Positions 11,400 through 24,800 of a stretch of 64,000 nucleotides of DNA are shown piece after piece. Both the position numbers and the translations under genes were made by a program. The stretch covers positions 37,434,488-37,498,487 of the forward strand of contig OZ024882.1 of the NCBI GenBank assembly GCA_964017185.1. Direction: 5' to 3'. The notes below the pieces were generated by a model. It saw nothing but the letters and a program-made list of their open reading frames with translations, did no database searches and was not told the DNA's origin. Numbering within the stretch: position 1 is the first letter of the stretch; every line of letters starts with the position of its first letter. Source of the DNA: Rugalucina vietnamica (lineage: Eukaryota > Mollusca > Bivalvia > Lucinida > Lucinidae).

Positions 11400-11588
11400 T
11401 TTTCTTTAAAGTAATTCAAAGTAATTAAAAGTAATTGTTAATTACACCCCTTTTTGACACTGTAATTCATTACATTTCAATTATTGTAATTAAAGTAAAG
11501 ACTGAATTACAATTATTTTCAATTATTTGGAAAAATGTAATTAAATTACAATTAATTACAATTACAATTTTAATTACCCCAACCCTGT
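11400..11588. repeat. GTAATT/AATTAC-rich low-complexity block ending in a hAT-like terminus
   Basis: Dense degenerate gtaatt repeats end in ccccaaccctg, the mirror of a CAGGGTTGGGG-type hAT end. The left end is not recognisable. Confidence 0.45.
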
Positions 11589-11878
11589 TTGTGAGGGCTG
11601 TTCAAAATGTTTCATTGATCTGAATCTGAAATTGGGGTTAAGCTTTATCCAAAATGAATAGATGTCTTTAAATTGCTTCTAGTATCAAATCTGACAATGA
11701 AATATTTTATGTTATTTATTTAGATTCACAAGGTGTAATAGAATAATGACACATTCAAATCTGATAAGAATTTCTGAAGCATTGAAATTGCCAGCCACTT
11801 TTTGTATGACCCACAAATTCTGGTGCCTTACTTTTGATGACGTCAAAGATAAACACATCATTCAAAATTGTGTCTATG

Positions 11879-12423
11879 CAGGCCTAGAAATTTTTCTGAG
11901 GACCTACTCGTCCTAAGGGGCGAGTTGTAAACAATTTTCACTCGTCCTTACTGCTGGTGCACTCGTCCTTAAAATCTGGATTTCAAAAGAGACAAAAATC
12001 ATCAAAAACTAATGTCGTCCTGCTTCGACATTTTTTGTCTACTTTCGATATCAAAATGGAAATGCTCGATTATTTGACTTTTGGTGTAAGCCGTTTTATC
12101 ACATGGAGATAAAACCCGGGACGTCTTAAGTCTCGATAGTAGTCTCGCGCCGTGAATAAAATGACCAATGCTTTCCGGTATTTGGACCATGTACCGGATT
12201 TTAATGAATTTCATTTACTGCAGACTAGTGACGTAGTGCAAACATCCGGTTGACAATTGGAAACGAAATCTTCTGCTGATTTTGCATTTACGGACATTTA
12301 CTGCCTCGAGTCAGTCCCGAAAATGCTACTCGTCCTGTCGGGCGAGCCAGGCTAAATTTCCACTCGCCCATATCGAACTTTCACTCGTAAATACGAGAGG
12401 ACGTGTGGATTATTCTAGGCCTG
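11879..12423. mobile_element. Short-TIR (CAGGCCTAGA) element with repeated 'actcgtcc' motifs
   Basis: Left CAGGCCTAGAAAT and right ATTCTAGGCCTG are inverted. Subterminal actcgtcc/ggacgag motifs occur at both ends. Flanks 'ctatg' and 'atatg' are only a partial target duplication. The interior has no long ORF. Confidence 0.6.
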
Positions 12424-12869
12424 ATATGTAAACAATAAACAGAATTTCAACGAAAAGGTAAAGTGGCCATAAAACGTAAAGGATTATTACATATCATTCC
12501 ATATTTATTTAAGCTCTGACCTGTTTCTATAATCCAGGAGTTGCCTATGAAATGTTAGTACCTGTACCACAAAAACTGGACCAACTATAATACTGTTTGT
12601 AATTCTGGTGAAGTAGAGGATGAAGAATATGTTCTACTCATCTGCAAATTATGATCTATACTGCAATGTTTTTTGGACAAAACTTGTCTAAGCTGATAAC
12701 CACCACAATTATTATATTTTGAAATTTTACAGAAAATTGTTTTAAACAAGAGAAACTGTCATTTCTTAATTCAAGATTTTCTAAAATACTCATATGACTT
12801 GAGTATTTAAAACAGATTGGAAGACTCTAATATCTTGACTACTATGACTACTACAATTTGTATAAAAAA
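12424..12869. other. AT-rich sequence downstream of bmb
   Basis: No ORF or repeat was identified. Confidence 0.4.
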
Positions 12870-13375
12870 TTTATTAGGGAGCGCGATGACGTAGTGGTAG
12901 AGTGTCAGACTCCGAATCCTGAGGTCCTGGGTTCAATCCCCACAGGCGTCACTGTGTTGTGTCCTTGAGCAAGACACATTAACTCCCTACAGTATTGGTT
13001 AAACCCAGGAAGCAATGGCTCCGTCCCAACATGACTGAAAAATTCTTGACTGGGACGTAAAGCCTCAATACAAAAAAATATATTTGATTTGAGTCCTGTA
13101 TGTTCGACTGTGTGTTATGATTGCTCCAGCCATAACCATCAAATGTGAATGTGTTTGCGCTGAATAAATCATTTGTCATTTGTTGCTCACGATGCAACTC
13201 CAATGTTCAATTCTGTGTCATAATACTGTTGGTGAGCCAAGAATCTCCATGATATCAGAAGAACAAGGCAGTAACATTGCCCTAGCACCATGGTACTGAA
13301 TTAATTCTTGTACCCAGAAGCCATTAGCTAGCGGGTGACAATGCTGATCCCCAAACACGATAGTAGCATGCTGTG
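12870..13375 (-). other. bmb 3' UTR candidate with AATAAA
   Basis: No coding sequence is seen after the TGA. The first AATAAA on the minus strand is at 12875-12870, about 500 bases beyond the stop; another lies at 12509-12504. A SINE (12877-13078) sits in this stretch in the opposite orientation to the gene. The 3' end is inferred from the hexamer only. Confidence 0.35.
12877..13078 (+). mobile_element. tRNA-derived SINE
   Basis: A-box-like 'gacgtagtggtagag', B-box 'gggttcaatcccc', 'tgtgtccttgagcaagac', and end 'gactgggacgtaaagcc'. Same family as 29424-29634, which is inverted. Confidence 0.8.
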
Positions 13376-13496
13376 TCATGATGCTGTTCTAACATGTCTG
13401 TGACAGTACACTGATCCAGTAGATGCTGACAGACGACATGGTGTACCTGACTTGGTTAATCCCTGACACACAGATCTTGTTGTTGATGTGGAAGCT
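13376..13496 (-). CDS. bmb: bmb exon 11 (residues 582-621, C-terminal Cys/His motif, stop)
   Basis: Acceptor TACTGTATTACAG|AGCTTC, then 121 nt to TGA (13378-13376). The phase-2 join with exon 10 gives Arg. Encodes SVCQGLTKSGTPCRLSAS and GSVYCHRH: Cys 592, 602, 613 and His 616, a probable zinc-binding knot. A 'CxxxTxxGxPC...YCxxH' ending is typical of Brambleberry proteins, which confirms that the gene continues across the 6.2-kb array. Confidence 0.88.
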
Positions 13497-16400
13497 CTGT
13501 AATACAGTAGAGAACACTGAAAACACCTCTCACAGATAGTTTAACTTGACACAGATTTACACTGGTCAATTATGTAAGCTGCACCTCCAGAATGATTACC
13601 AGTAAAAAGTGCATATTTCTTCATGGTGTGTGGTGGTGCATCGGACTGGAAGGAACAAGTTGGACTGGGCAAGACACATAAACCCCTTATGTTTTCATAT
13701 TTTTATTTAAGTTAACTGAGTGGCCACCTATTGGGAAAAAAATTTTGTGCTGTTAGCGCCTTATGTATGTTTTCATATTTTTAGTTAAGGTAACTGAGTG
13801 GCCACCTATTGGGAAAATAGCTGCTCATTCGGCTTACGATATGTTTTCGTTGTATAAGTACCTGATTGTTAGTTTGGTTTTTTCCCACCTCAGTTTTTGG
13901 AGTGGGAGTCTTCTTCTGATTGCGCCTTTTCCTGATCTTTGCCTACTTGTACCTTTTTCCCCATACAACTGGTTAATATCCAGGAAGCTGTGCTTCTGTG
14001 CTGACACACTAAAATTGTTGACAGGGATGTTAAACCAAATAACAAAGCAACTCTTCAATAAGAGGAAAAATGGCCTTATAAATAGAAGTTTCATTTCTTA
14101 TATCTCCATGATAGAAATTTATACATTGGTGTATCCAAATTTCAGATATTTCTGGAAGAGGGATTAATCTGTGAAGCGAAAACAAAGTTGCTGTGAGCTG
14201 TGAAATGACTGCACAGCTGGTCTGCATCTTTGTTTCCGCATATTCATAAATTCTGCTGATGCAGCTGATTTACTTTGAAGAAGGTCTATATCTAGGTGTG
14301 GAATGATATGACTACTGGGGCTGTATCTGCTATTGCAGCTGATTTACCTTGAAGAAGGTCTATATCTAGGTGTGGAATGATGACTACTGGGATTGTATGT
14401 GCTGATGCAGCTGATTTACCTTGAAGAAGGTCTATATCTAGGTGTGGAATGATATGACTACTGGGACTGTATCTGCTGATGCAGCTGATTTACCTTGAAG
14501 AATGTCTATATCTTGGTGTGGAATGATGACTACTGCGACTATCTGCTGATGCAACTGAGGTCTATATCTAGGTGTGAAATGATATGACTACTGGGATTGT
14601 AACAGCTGATGCAGCTGATTCACCTTGAAGAAGGTCTATACTAGGTGTAGACTGATGACTACTGGGACTGTATGTGCTGATGCAGCTGATTTACCTTGAA
14701 GAAGGTCTATACTAGGTGTACACTGATGACTACTGGGACTGTATGTGCTGATGCAGCTGATTTACCGTGAAGAAGGTCTATCGAGGTGTGAAATGATGAC
14801 TACTGGGGCTGTATCTGCTGATGCAGCTGATTTACCTTGAAGAAGGTCTATCTTGGTGTGGAATGATGACTACTGGGACTGTATCTGCTGATGCAGCTGA
14901 TTTACCTTGAAGAAGGTCTATATCTAGGTGTGAAATGATGACTACTGGGGCTGTATCTGCTATTGCAGCTGATTTACCTTGAAGGTCTATCTAGGTGTGG
15001 AATGATGACTACTGGGATTGTAACTGCTGATGCAGCTGATTTATCTTGAAGAAGGTCCATATCTAGGTGTTGAATGATGACTACTGGGACTGTATCTGCT
15101 ATTGCAGCTGATTTACCTTGAAGAAGGTCTATATCTAGGTGTGGAATGATGACTACTGGGATTGTAACTGCTGATGCAGCTGATTTATCTTGAAGAAGGT
15201 CCATATCTAGGTGTTGAATGATGACTACTGGGACTGTATCTGCTATTGCAGCTGATTTACCTTGAAGAAGGTCTATATCTAGGTGTGGAATGATGACTAC
15301 TGGGATTGTAACTGCTGATGCAGCTCATTTACCTTGAAGAAGTTCGATATCTAGGTGTGAAATGATATGACTACTGGGACTGTATCTGTTGATGCAGCTT
15401 ATTTACCTTGAAGAAGGTCTATATCTAGGTGTGGAATGATGACTACTGGGATTGTAACTGCTGATGCAGCTGATTTACCTTGAATAAGGTCTATCTAGGT
15501 GTAGACTGATGACTACTGGGACTGTATCTGCTGATGCAGCTGATTTACCTTGAAGAAGGTCTATATCTAGGTGTGGAATGATGACTACTGGGATTGTAAC
15601 TGCTGATGCAGCTGATTTGCCTTGAAGAAGGTCTATATCTAGGTGTGGACTGTATCTGCTATTGCAGCTGATTTACCTTGAAGAAGGTCTATCTAGGTGT
15701 GGAATGATGACTAATGGGATTGTAATTGCTGATGCAGCTCATTTACCTTGAAGGTCTATATCTAGGTGTGAAATGATATGACTACTGGGACTGTAACTGC
15801 TGATGCAGCTGATTTACCTTGAAGAAGGTCTATCTAGGTGTGGAATGATGACTACTGGGATTGTATCTGCTGATGCAGCTGATTTACCTTGAAGAAGTTC
15901 GATATCTAGGTGTGAAATGATATGACTACTGAGACTGTAACTGCTGATGCAGCTTATTTACCTTGAAGAATGTCTATATCTAGGTGTGGAATGATGAATA
16001 CTGGGACTGTAACTGCTGATGCAGCTAATTTACCTTGAAGAAGGTCTATATCTAGGTGTGGAATGATGACTACTGGGACTGTATCTGCTATTCCAGCTGA
16101 TTTACCTTGAAGAAGGTCTATATCTAGGTGTGGAATGATGACTACTGGGACTGTATCTGCTATTGCAGCTGACTGACCTTGAAGAAGGTCTATCTAGGTG
16201 TGGAATGATGACTACTGGGACTGTATCTGCTGATCCAGCTGATTTACCTTGAAGAAGTTCGATATCTAGGTGTGAAATGATATGACTACTCTATCTAGGT
16301 GTGGAATGATGACTACTGGGATTGTAACTGCTGATGCAGCTGATTTACCTTGAAGAAGGTCTATATCTAGGTGTGGAATGATGACTACTGGGACTGTATC

Positions 16401-19400
16401 TGCTGATGCAGCTGATTTACCTTGAATAAGGTCTATCTAGGTGTAGACTGATGACTACTGGGACTGTATCTGTTGATGCAGCTTATTTACCTTGAAGAAG
16501 GTCTATATCTAGGGGTGGAATGATGACTACTGGGATTGTAACTGCTGATGCAGCTGATTTACCTTGAAAAGAAGGTCTATATCTAGGTGTGGAATGATGA
16601 CTACTGGGACTGCATCTTTGTTTCCGCATATTCAAAAATTCTGCTGATGCAGCTGATTTACTTTGAAGAAGGTCCATATATAGGTGTGGAATGATATGAC
16701 TACTGGGACTGTATCTGTTATCGCAGCTGATTTACCTTGAAGAAGGTCTATCTAGGTGTGGAATGATGACAACTGGGACTGTATCTGCTGATGCAGCTGA
16801 TTTACATTGAAGAAGGTCTATATCTAGGTGTGGAATGATGACTACTGGGATTGTAACTGCTATTGCAGCTGATTTACCTTGAAGAAGGTCTATCTAGGTG
16901 TGGAATGATGACTACTGGGACTGTATCTGCTGATGCAGCTGATTTACATTGAAGAAGGTCTATCTAGGTGTGGAATGATGACTACTGGGATTGTAACTGC
17001 TGATGCAGCTGATTTACCTTGAAGAAGGTCTATATCTAGGTGTAGACTGATGACTACTGGGACTGTATCTGCTATTGCAGCTGATTTACCTTGAAGAAGG
17101 TCTATCTAGGTGTGGAATGATGACTACTGGGATTGTAACTGCTGATGCAGCTGATTTACCTTGAAGAAGGTCTATATCTAGGTGTGAAATGATGACTACT
17201 GGGACTGTATCTGCTATTGCAGCTGATTTACCTTGAAGAAGGTCTATATCTATGTCTGGAATGATGACTACTTGGATTGTAACTACTATTGCAGCTGATT
17301 TACCTTGAAGAAGGTCTATATCTAGGTGTGGAATGATGACTACTGGGACTGTATCTGCTATTGCAGCTGATTTACCTTGAAGAAGGTCTATATCTAGGTC
17401 TGGAATGATGACTACTTGGACTGTAACTGCTGATGCAGCTTACTTACCTTGAAGAAGGTCTATATCTAGGTGTGGAATGATGACTACTTGGATTGTTACT
17501 GCTGATGCAGCTTACTTACCTTGAAGAAGGTCTATATCTAGGTGTGGAATGATGACTACTAGGACTGTAACTGCTGATGCAGCTGATTTACCTTGAAGAA
17601 GGTCTATATATAGGTGTGGAATGATGACTACTTGGACTGTAACTGCTGATGCAGCTGATTTGCCTTGAAGAAGGTCTATATCTAGGTGTGGACTGTATCT
17701 GCTATTGCAGCTGATTTACCTTGAAGAAGGTCTATCTAGGTGTGGAATGATGACTATTATATAAATGGGATTGTAACTGCTGATGCAGCTCATTTACCTT
17801 GAAGGTCTATATCTAGGTGTTGAATGATGACTACTGGGACTGTATCTGCTATTGCAGCTGATTTACCTTGAAGAAGGTCTATATTTAGGTGTGGAATGAT
17901 GACTACTGGGATTGTAACTACTGATGCAGCTCATTTACCTTGAAGAAGTTCGATATCTAGGTGTGAAATGATATGACTACTGGGACTGTATCTGTTAATG
18001 CAGCTTATTTACCTTGAAGAAGGTCTATGTCTAGGTGTGGAATGATGACTACTGGGATTGTAACTGCTGATGCAGCTGATTTACCTTCAATAAGGTCTAT
18101 CTAGGTGTAGACTGATGACTACTGGGACTGTATCTGCTGATGCAGCTGATTTACCTTGAAGAAGGTCTATATCTAGGTGTGGAATGATGACTACTGGGAT
18201 TGTAACTGCTGATGCAGCTGATTTGCCTTGAAGAAGGTCTATATCTAGGTGTGGACTGTATCTGCTATTGCAGCTGATTCACCTTGAAGAAGGTCTATCT
18301 AGGTGTGGAATGATGACTAATGGGATTGTAACTGCTGATGCAGCTCATTTACCTTGAAGGTCTATATCTAGGTGTGGAATGATGACTACTGGGACTGTAT
18401 CTGCTGATGCAACTCATTTACCTTGAAGAAGGTCTATCTAGGTGTGGAATGATGACTACTGGGATTGTATCTGCTGATGCAGCTGATTTCCCTTGAAGAA
18501 GTTCGATATCTAGGTGTGAAATGATATGACTACTGGGACTGTAACTGCTGATGCAGCTTATTTACCTTGAAGAATGTCTATATCTAGGTGTGGAATGATG
18601 AATACTGGGACTGTAACTGCTGATGCAGCTGATTTACCTTGAAGAAGGTCTATATCTAGGTGTGGAATGATGACTACTGGGACTGTATCTGCTATTCCAG
18701 CTGATTTACCTTGAAGAAGGTCTATATCTAGGTGTGGAATGATGACTACTGGGACTGTATCTGCTATTGCAGTTGACTGACCTTGAAGAAGGTCTATCTA
18801 GGTGTGGAATGATGACTACTGGGACTGTATCTGCTGGTCCAGCTGATTTACCTTGAAGAAGTTCGATATCTAGGTGTGAAATGATATGACTACTCTATCT
18901 AGGTGTGGAATGATGACTACTGGGATTGTAACTGCTGATGCAGCTGATTTACCTTGAAGAAGGTCTATATCTAGGTGTGGAATGATGACTACTGGGACTG
19001 TATCTGCTGATGCAGCTGATTTACCTTGAATAAGGTCTATCTAGGTGTAGACTGATGACTACTGGGACTGTATCTGTTGATGCAGCTTATTTACCTTGAA
19101 GAAGGTCTATATCTAGGGGTGGAATGATGACTACTGGGATTGTAACTGCTGATGCAGCTGATTTACCTTGAAAAGAAGGTCTATATCTAGGTGTGGAATG
19201 ATGACTACTGGGACTGCATCTTTGTTTCCGCATATTCAAAAATTCTGCTGATGCAGCTGATTTACTTTGAAGAAGGTCCATATCTAGGTGTGGAATGATA
19301 TGACTACTGGGACTGTATCTGTTATTGCAGCTGATTTACCTTGAAGAAGGTCTATCTAGGTGTGGAATGATGACAACTGGGACTGTATCTGCTGATGCAG

Positions 19401-21615
19401 CTGATTTACATTGAAGAAGGTCTATATCTAGGTGTGGAATGATGACTACTGGGATTGTAACTGCTATTGCAGCTGATTTACCTTGAAGAAGGTCTATCTA
19501 GGTGTGGAATGATGACTACTGGGACTGTATCTGCTGATGCAGCTGATTTACATTGAAGAAGGTCTATCTAGGTGTGGAATGATGACTACTGGGACTGTAA
19601 CTGCTTATGCAGCTGATTTACTTTGAAGAAGGTCTATATCTAGGTGTGGAATGATGACTACTGGGATTGTAACTGCTGATGCAGCTGATTTACCTTGAAG
19701 AAGGTCTATATCTAGGTGTGGAATGATGACTACTGGGACTGTATCTGCTATTGCAGCTGATTTACCTTGAAGAAGGTCTATCTAGGTGTGGAATGATGAC
19801 TACTGGGATGGTAACTGCTGATGCAGCTGATTTACCTTGAAGAAGGTCTATATCTAGGTGTGAAATGATGACTACTGGGACTGTATCTGCTATTGCAGCT
19901 GATTTACCGTGAAGAAGGTCTATATCTAGGTCTGGAATGATGACTACTTGGATTGTAACTGCTGATGCAGCTGATTTACCTTGAAGAAGGTCTATATCTA
20001 GGTGTGGAATGATGACTACTGGGACTGTATCTGCTATTGCAGCTGATTTACCTTGAAGAAGGTCTATCTAGGTGTGGAATGATGACTACTGGAATTGTAA
20101 CTGCTGATGCAGCTGATTTACCTTGAAGAAGGTCTATATCTAGGTGTGGAATGATGACTACTTGGATTGTAACTGCTGATGCAGCTTACTTACCTTGAAG
20201 AAGGTCTATATCTAGGTGTGGAATGATGACTACTTGGACTGTAACTGCTGATGCAGCTGATTTACCTTGAAGAAGGTCTATATCTAGGTGTGGAATGATG
20301 ACTACTTGGACTGTAACTGCTGATGCAGCTGATTTACCTTGAAGAAGGTCTATATCTAGGTGTGAAATGATGACTACTGGGATTGTAACTGCTGATGCAG
20401 CTGATTTACCTTGAAGAAGGTCTATATCTAGGTCTGGAATGATGACTACTGGGATTGTAACTGCTGATTTACCTTGAAGAAGGTCTATATCTAGGTGTGG
20501 AATGATGACTACTTGGACTGTAACTGCTGACTGATGATTGCTCCTCCAAATCTTCTAAATATCTTCTCACTTTAGCAACATCATCTTGCTGTAAGATAGA
20601 TCAAAATTATTGTTTAATATTTCAATGTTTAGACATAAGAATAGAGCTAAATACATATAACATCTCACCAAGACTCACTTTCTTAACACCATTTGATACA
20701 TACATGTAAGATACAAACAAAATGCTTTAAACAGAAGTTACAAAAAAATTAAAATTCCTATAATATTATTTTTCCTAATTAAACATTGCAATTTCAGTTC
20801 TAAACAAATAAGATTTGTATTTGAGAATTTGATGTCAAATACGTTAGCCCACTATCTTAGTTTTCTTTACTCAAAAGTGTATCACAACTTGTCACTATAA
20901 CTTATCTAACAGTTCGCCATTGGATTCCTACCCAGCTATCATATCATCCATTGCTTACAAAGTCTATACAACTCCTATTTGAATTTACATGGCGATTTGG
21001 ATTTACATTAGTAAGTTTGCTTTGCATCAGCAGAATAGTGTTGCAGCGTAACATGTAGCTACCATAGTGGAAGAATCTGGTCTCATCTGTTGTGGCCTGC
21101 TGGATCTGATGACTGGAGTAAAGGCACTGGTGGATGGCTGAGCATTGTCTACACTGGAGGACCCATGATGGTCCCCTGAGGAGTCTGCCCCCGGGGGCTC
21201 ACCCCTCTCCCGGCCTATACTGTCATTTACTGCAAATAACCACAACACATGCATGTACATGTAGAAAGCTATGTCACAGTCAACATTAATGGGAATAGTA
21301 GCCTGGAGATCCATATTCTGTATTAAGTACAACATTGCTAGAAATTCCCAAATAATATTGTTACATCTCAGTTTCTGTGCCATATTTGTTCATTGTCTTA
21401 TTTGTAACCCTACTTTCATAAACGAAGCACAGGAATCATAAATGATCATAAATTACAATATCATTTCTGGCATTTCAGAAAGGCAAATCAACTGTCCGCG
21501 CAATTTATAAGTACTTTTACAGCTAGTTTGTGGGCTAACACTAGTTGGTTCTTATTGGTAACCAGTAATGGAAGACTGGAAGCTGTGTAAGAAAAGGGTC
21601 AAACAAGGCAGATGT

Positions 21616-21651
<36 letters not shown>

Positions 21652-21749
21652 CCAAGACTTACAAGATGTGTAGAGCCTTCCCAGTGTTGTAGTGAGCTGT
21701 GTGTGTCCAAGACTTACAAAATTTAGGGCCTTCCCAGTGTTGTAGTGAG

Positions 21750-21813
<64 letters not shown>

Positions 21814-24800
21814 CCAAGACTTACAAGATGTGTAGAGCCTTCCCAGTGTTGTAGTGAGTTGTCTGATCTCCAGTGGTGACAATGGTGGTACCTCAGTAGG
21901 CTGGTTAGTTCCCTCACTGTCAGGTATAGCAGTGCCACTGGGCAGGGACCCAATACTACCAGGCATAGGTGCAAAGGCACTGGGAGATGAACTGCCCTTT
22001 CTACACCACCACACGTATGTCCAGTTCACTGCAGAGAGCAACAGTACATGTATTACATCACCTTAAGAGAGGGGGTTATCACTAAAAGATACTGTCTTGC
22101 ATCACTATAGAATTTGTTTAAAATCTGACCAGGAAAGAAAATATAATGGCAGATATTTTTCTATCATTGTAACTAAGCTCATTTGTCATCCTTAAGTCAT
22201 GTTCAGTCAATATTAAGTGAATCAAGCTTTTGTACTTATTTTTCCTGTATTACTGCAGATATCTGACCCCCACATAACCAGTTAAATGTCTGGGATTGGT
22301 GGCTTCAACCCAATTATGACTGAAAAACCATTGGTCTACATGCGTTAACAATCCATTACTAGAGGACCATTGGTCCTGTAGCTCACCTGAGAGATTATCA
22401 CATTGTTAGCTCATGAGATTTAAATTAATTGAGAATCGACCAATGAAAGTCTATGCATGGACACTATTGACCCCCGCGGCATGGCCAAATTTGACCAAGG
22501 GGCATGACTGGCACAATTTATAATGGGGACTACCAAACATTGCTACATACAAAATATAGAAGCTCTGGGCCTTTTGGTTTCAGAGAAGAAGATTTTTTTA
22601 GTTTTCCCATTGTAAGTCTATGGAGACTATCTACCCCCGGGGCGTGGCCAAATTTGACCCCAGGGGCATGGCTGGCACAATTTATGTAGAGGACCATTAG
22701 CCATTGCCACATACAAAATATCAAAGCTGTGTGCCCTGTGGTTTCAAAGAAGAAGATTTTTGATTTTTTTTCCCATAGCAAGTCTATTGAGACTATCAAC
22801 CTCCGGGGCCTGGCCAAATTTGACCCCAGGGGCATGAATGGCACAATTTATGTAGACGACCATTAGCCATTGCTACATACCAAATAACAAAGCTGTGGGC
22901 CTAGTGGTTTCAGAGAAGAAGATTTTTTTAGTTTTTCCTGTTGTAGGTCTATGGAGACGATCGACCCCTGGGGCGTGGCCAATTTTGACCGCGGGGACAT
23001 GATTGGCACAATTTATGTAGAGGACCATTAGTCATTGCCACATACAAAATATCAAAGCTGTGGGCCCTGTGGTTTCAGAGAAGAAGATTTTTTAATTTTT
23101 TTCCCATAGTAAGTCTATGGAGACTATCAACCCCTTGGCGTGGCCAAATTTGACCCCAGGGGCATGAATGGCACAATTTATGTAGAGGACCATTAGCCAT
23201 TGCTACATACCAAATATCAAAGCTGTTGGCCTAGTGGTTTCAGAGAAGAAGATTTTTTTAGTTTTTTCCTATTGTAGGTCTGTGGAGACTATCGACCCCC
23301 GGGGCGTGACCAAATTTGACCCCAGGGGCATGATTGGCACAATTTATGTAGAGGACCATTAGCCATTGCCACATACAAAATATCAAAGCTGTGGGCCCTG
23401 TGGTTTCAGAGAAGAAGGTTTTTTCAATTTTTTTCCCATAGTAAGTCTATGGAGACTATCAACCCCTGGGGCGTGAATGACACAATTTATGTAGAGGACC
23501 ATTAGCCATTGCTACATACCAAATATCAAAGCTGTGGGCCTAGTGGTTTCAGAGAAGAAGATTTTTTTAGTTTTTCCAATTGTAAGTCTATGGAAACTAT
23601 CCACCCCCGGGGCGTGGCCAAATTTGACCCCAGGAGCATGGCTGGCACAATTTATGTAGAGGACCATTAGCCATTGCCACATACCAAATATCAAAGCTGT
23701 GGGCCCTGTGGTTTCAGAGAAGATTTTTTATTTTTTTTCCCATAGTAAGTCTATGGAGACTATCGACCCCCCGGGGCGTGGCCAAATTTGATCCCAGGGG
23801 CACGAATGGCACAATTTATGTAGAGGACCATTAGCCATTGCTACATACCAAATATCAAAGCTGTGGGCCTAGTGGTTTCAGAGAAGAAGATGTTTTTCCC
23901 ATTGTAAGTCTATGGGACCTATCTGTTGCCATGGAAACCACAATTTTGATACAATCTGCTCCAAAACCTAATGCCATCAATCCCCCAACCCAATTATGGT
24001 TCACATTAAATTTGATCAAGATCGGCCTACTAGCTTCAGAAATATTCTTCTTTGAAATTGTGGACGGACGACGGACGGACGGACGGAAGGACGACGACGG
24101 ACGACGGATGCCTGCCTATCCTATAAGCTCACCTGTGAGCCTTCGGCTCAGGTGAGCTAAAAATGCATAGGAGAAACCGGAGATATCATCTCCTTGGTCT
24201 GAGTGGCTTACCTTAAGAAACTTTTGCAAAGAACTTTTGAAAACATACCGGCACAAATAATGACCATGAAGACCGAGATAGCACTGAAGTCTAGACTGTG
24301 TCCTGACTGAGTCTCCATCACTGCATTGATGGCCACTATCATCAGGAGTGTCACCCTGGAAAAGGAGGGAATTCCCAGGAATGAGGCAGCAAGAGCAGCA
24401 AACAGGAAGTAGCCCAAATGACATGCTCCACAGGTTAGCAGAGATAATTTGTCATCTGTAAAAGCAAAATGAGACACTTTTGATTCAACAATCATATCTT
24501 TAATTTGCTTGACAGATAAATGCATATAAACAATGAAAATCTATCACTTAAGTAGCTGTCACATATCAACGGATAGTGAAAACAGAAGCCGAATGGATAG
24601 AAATGAAACAGCATATTTTTATCCAGTGGTAAAATTTGTCTTAGACTCTTAGTATGAACAGATACCATAGATGCTATAACAAAACAAAAGAAAAGTAAAG
24701 GACAATTAACAATTCATGAACACACATTCACATTAGAAAGCAAATATGTAACACGAGAAAATAACATAACATTTTTGGAGTGTGAGCTATCTCACACACA

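Noticed and set aside
14974-19281. 24-residue periodic ORFs in the intron 10 array
   Set aside because: They read the exon-derived unit in a frame different from exon 10; they are a by-product of a 72-bp unit divisible by three.
13376-20588. Exon 10 as the last exon, ending at the TAA in the donor
   Set aside because: A coding block with an acceptor of matching phase and the family's typical C-terminal Cys/His ending lies at 13496-13376, so the gene continues.
23512-24155. ORFs in the pearl-like core (60-105 codons)
   Set aside because: They recur with the tandem unit and contain the ACGG tract; not genes.
24208-24248. Alternative exon 7 donor CTTAAG|GTAAGC 37 bases downstream
   Set aside because: It would leave phase 2, and exon 8 then reads out of frame.
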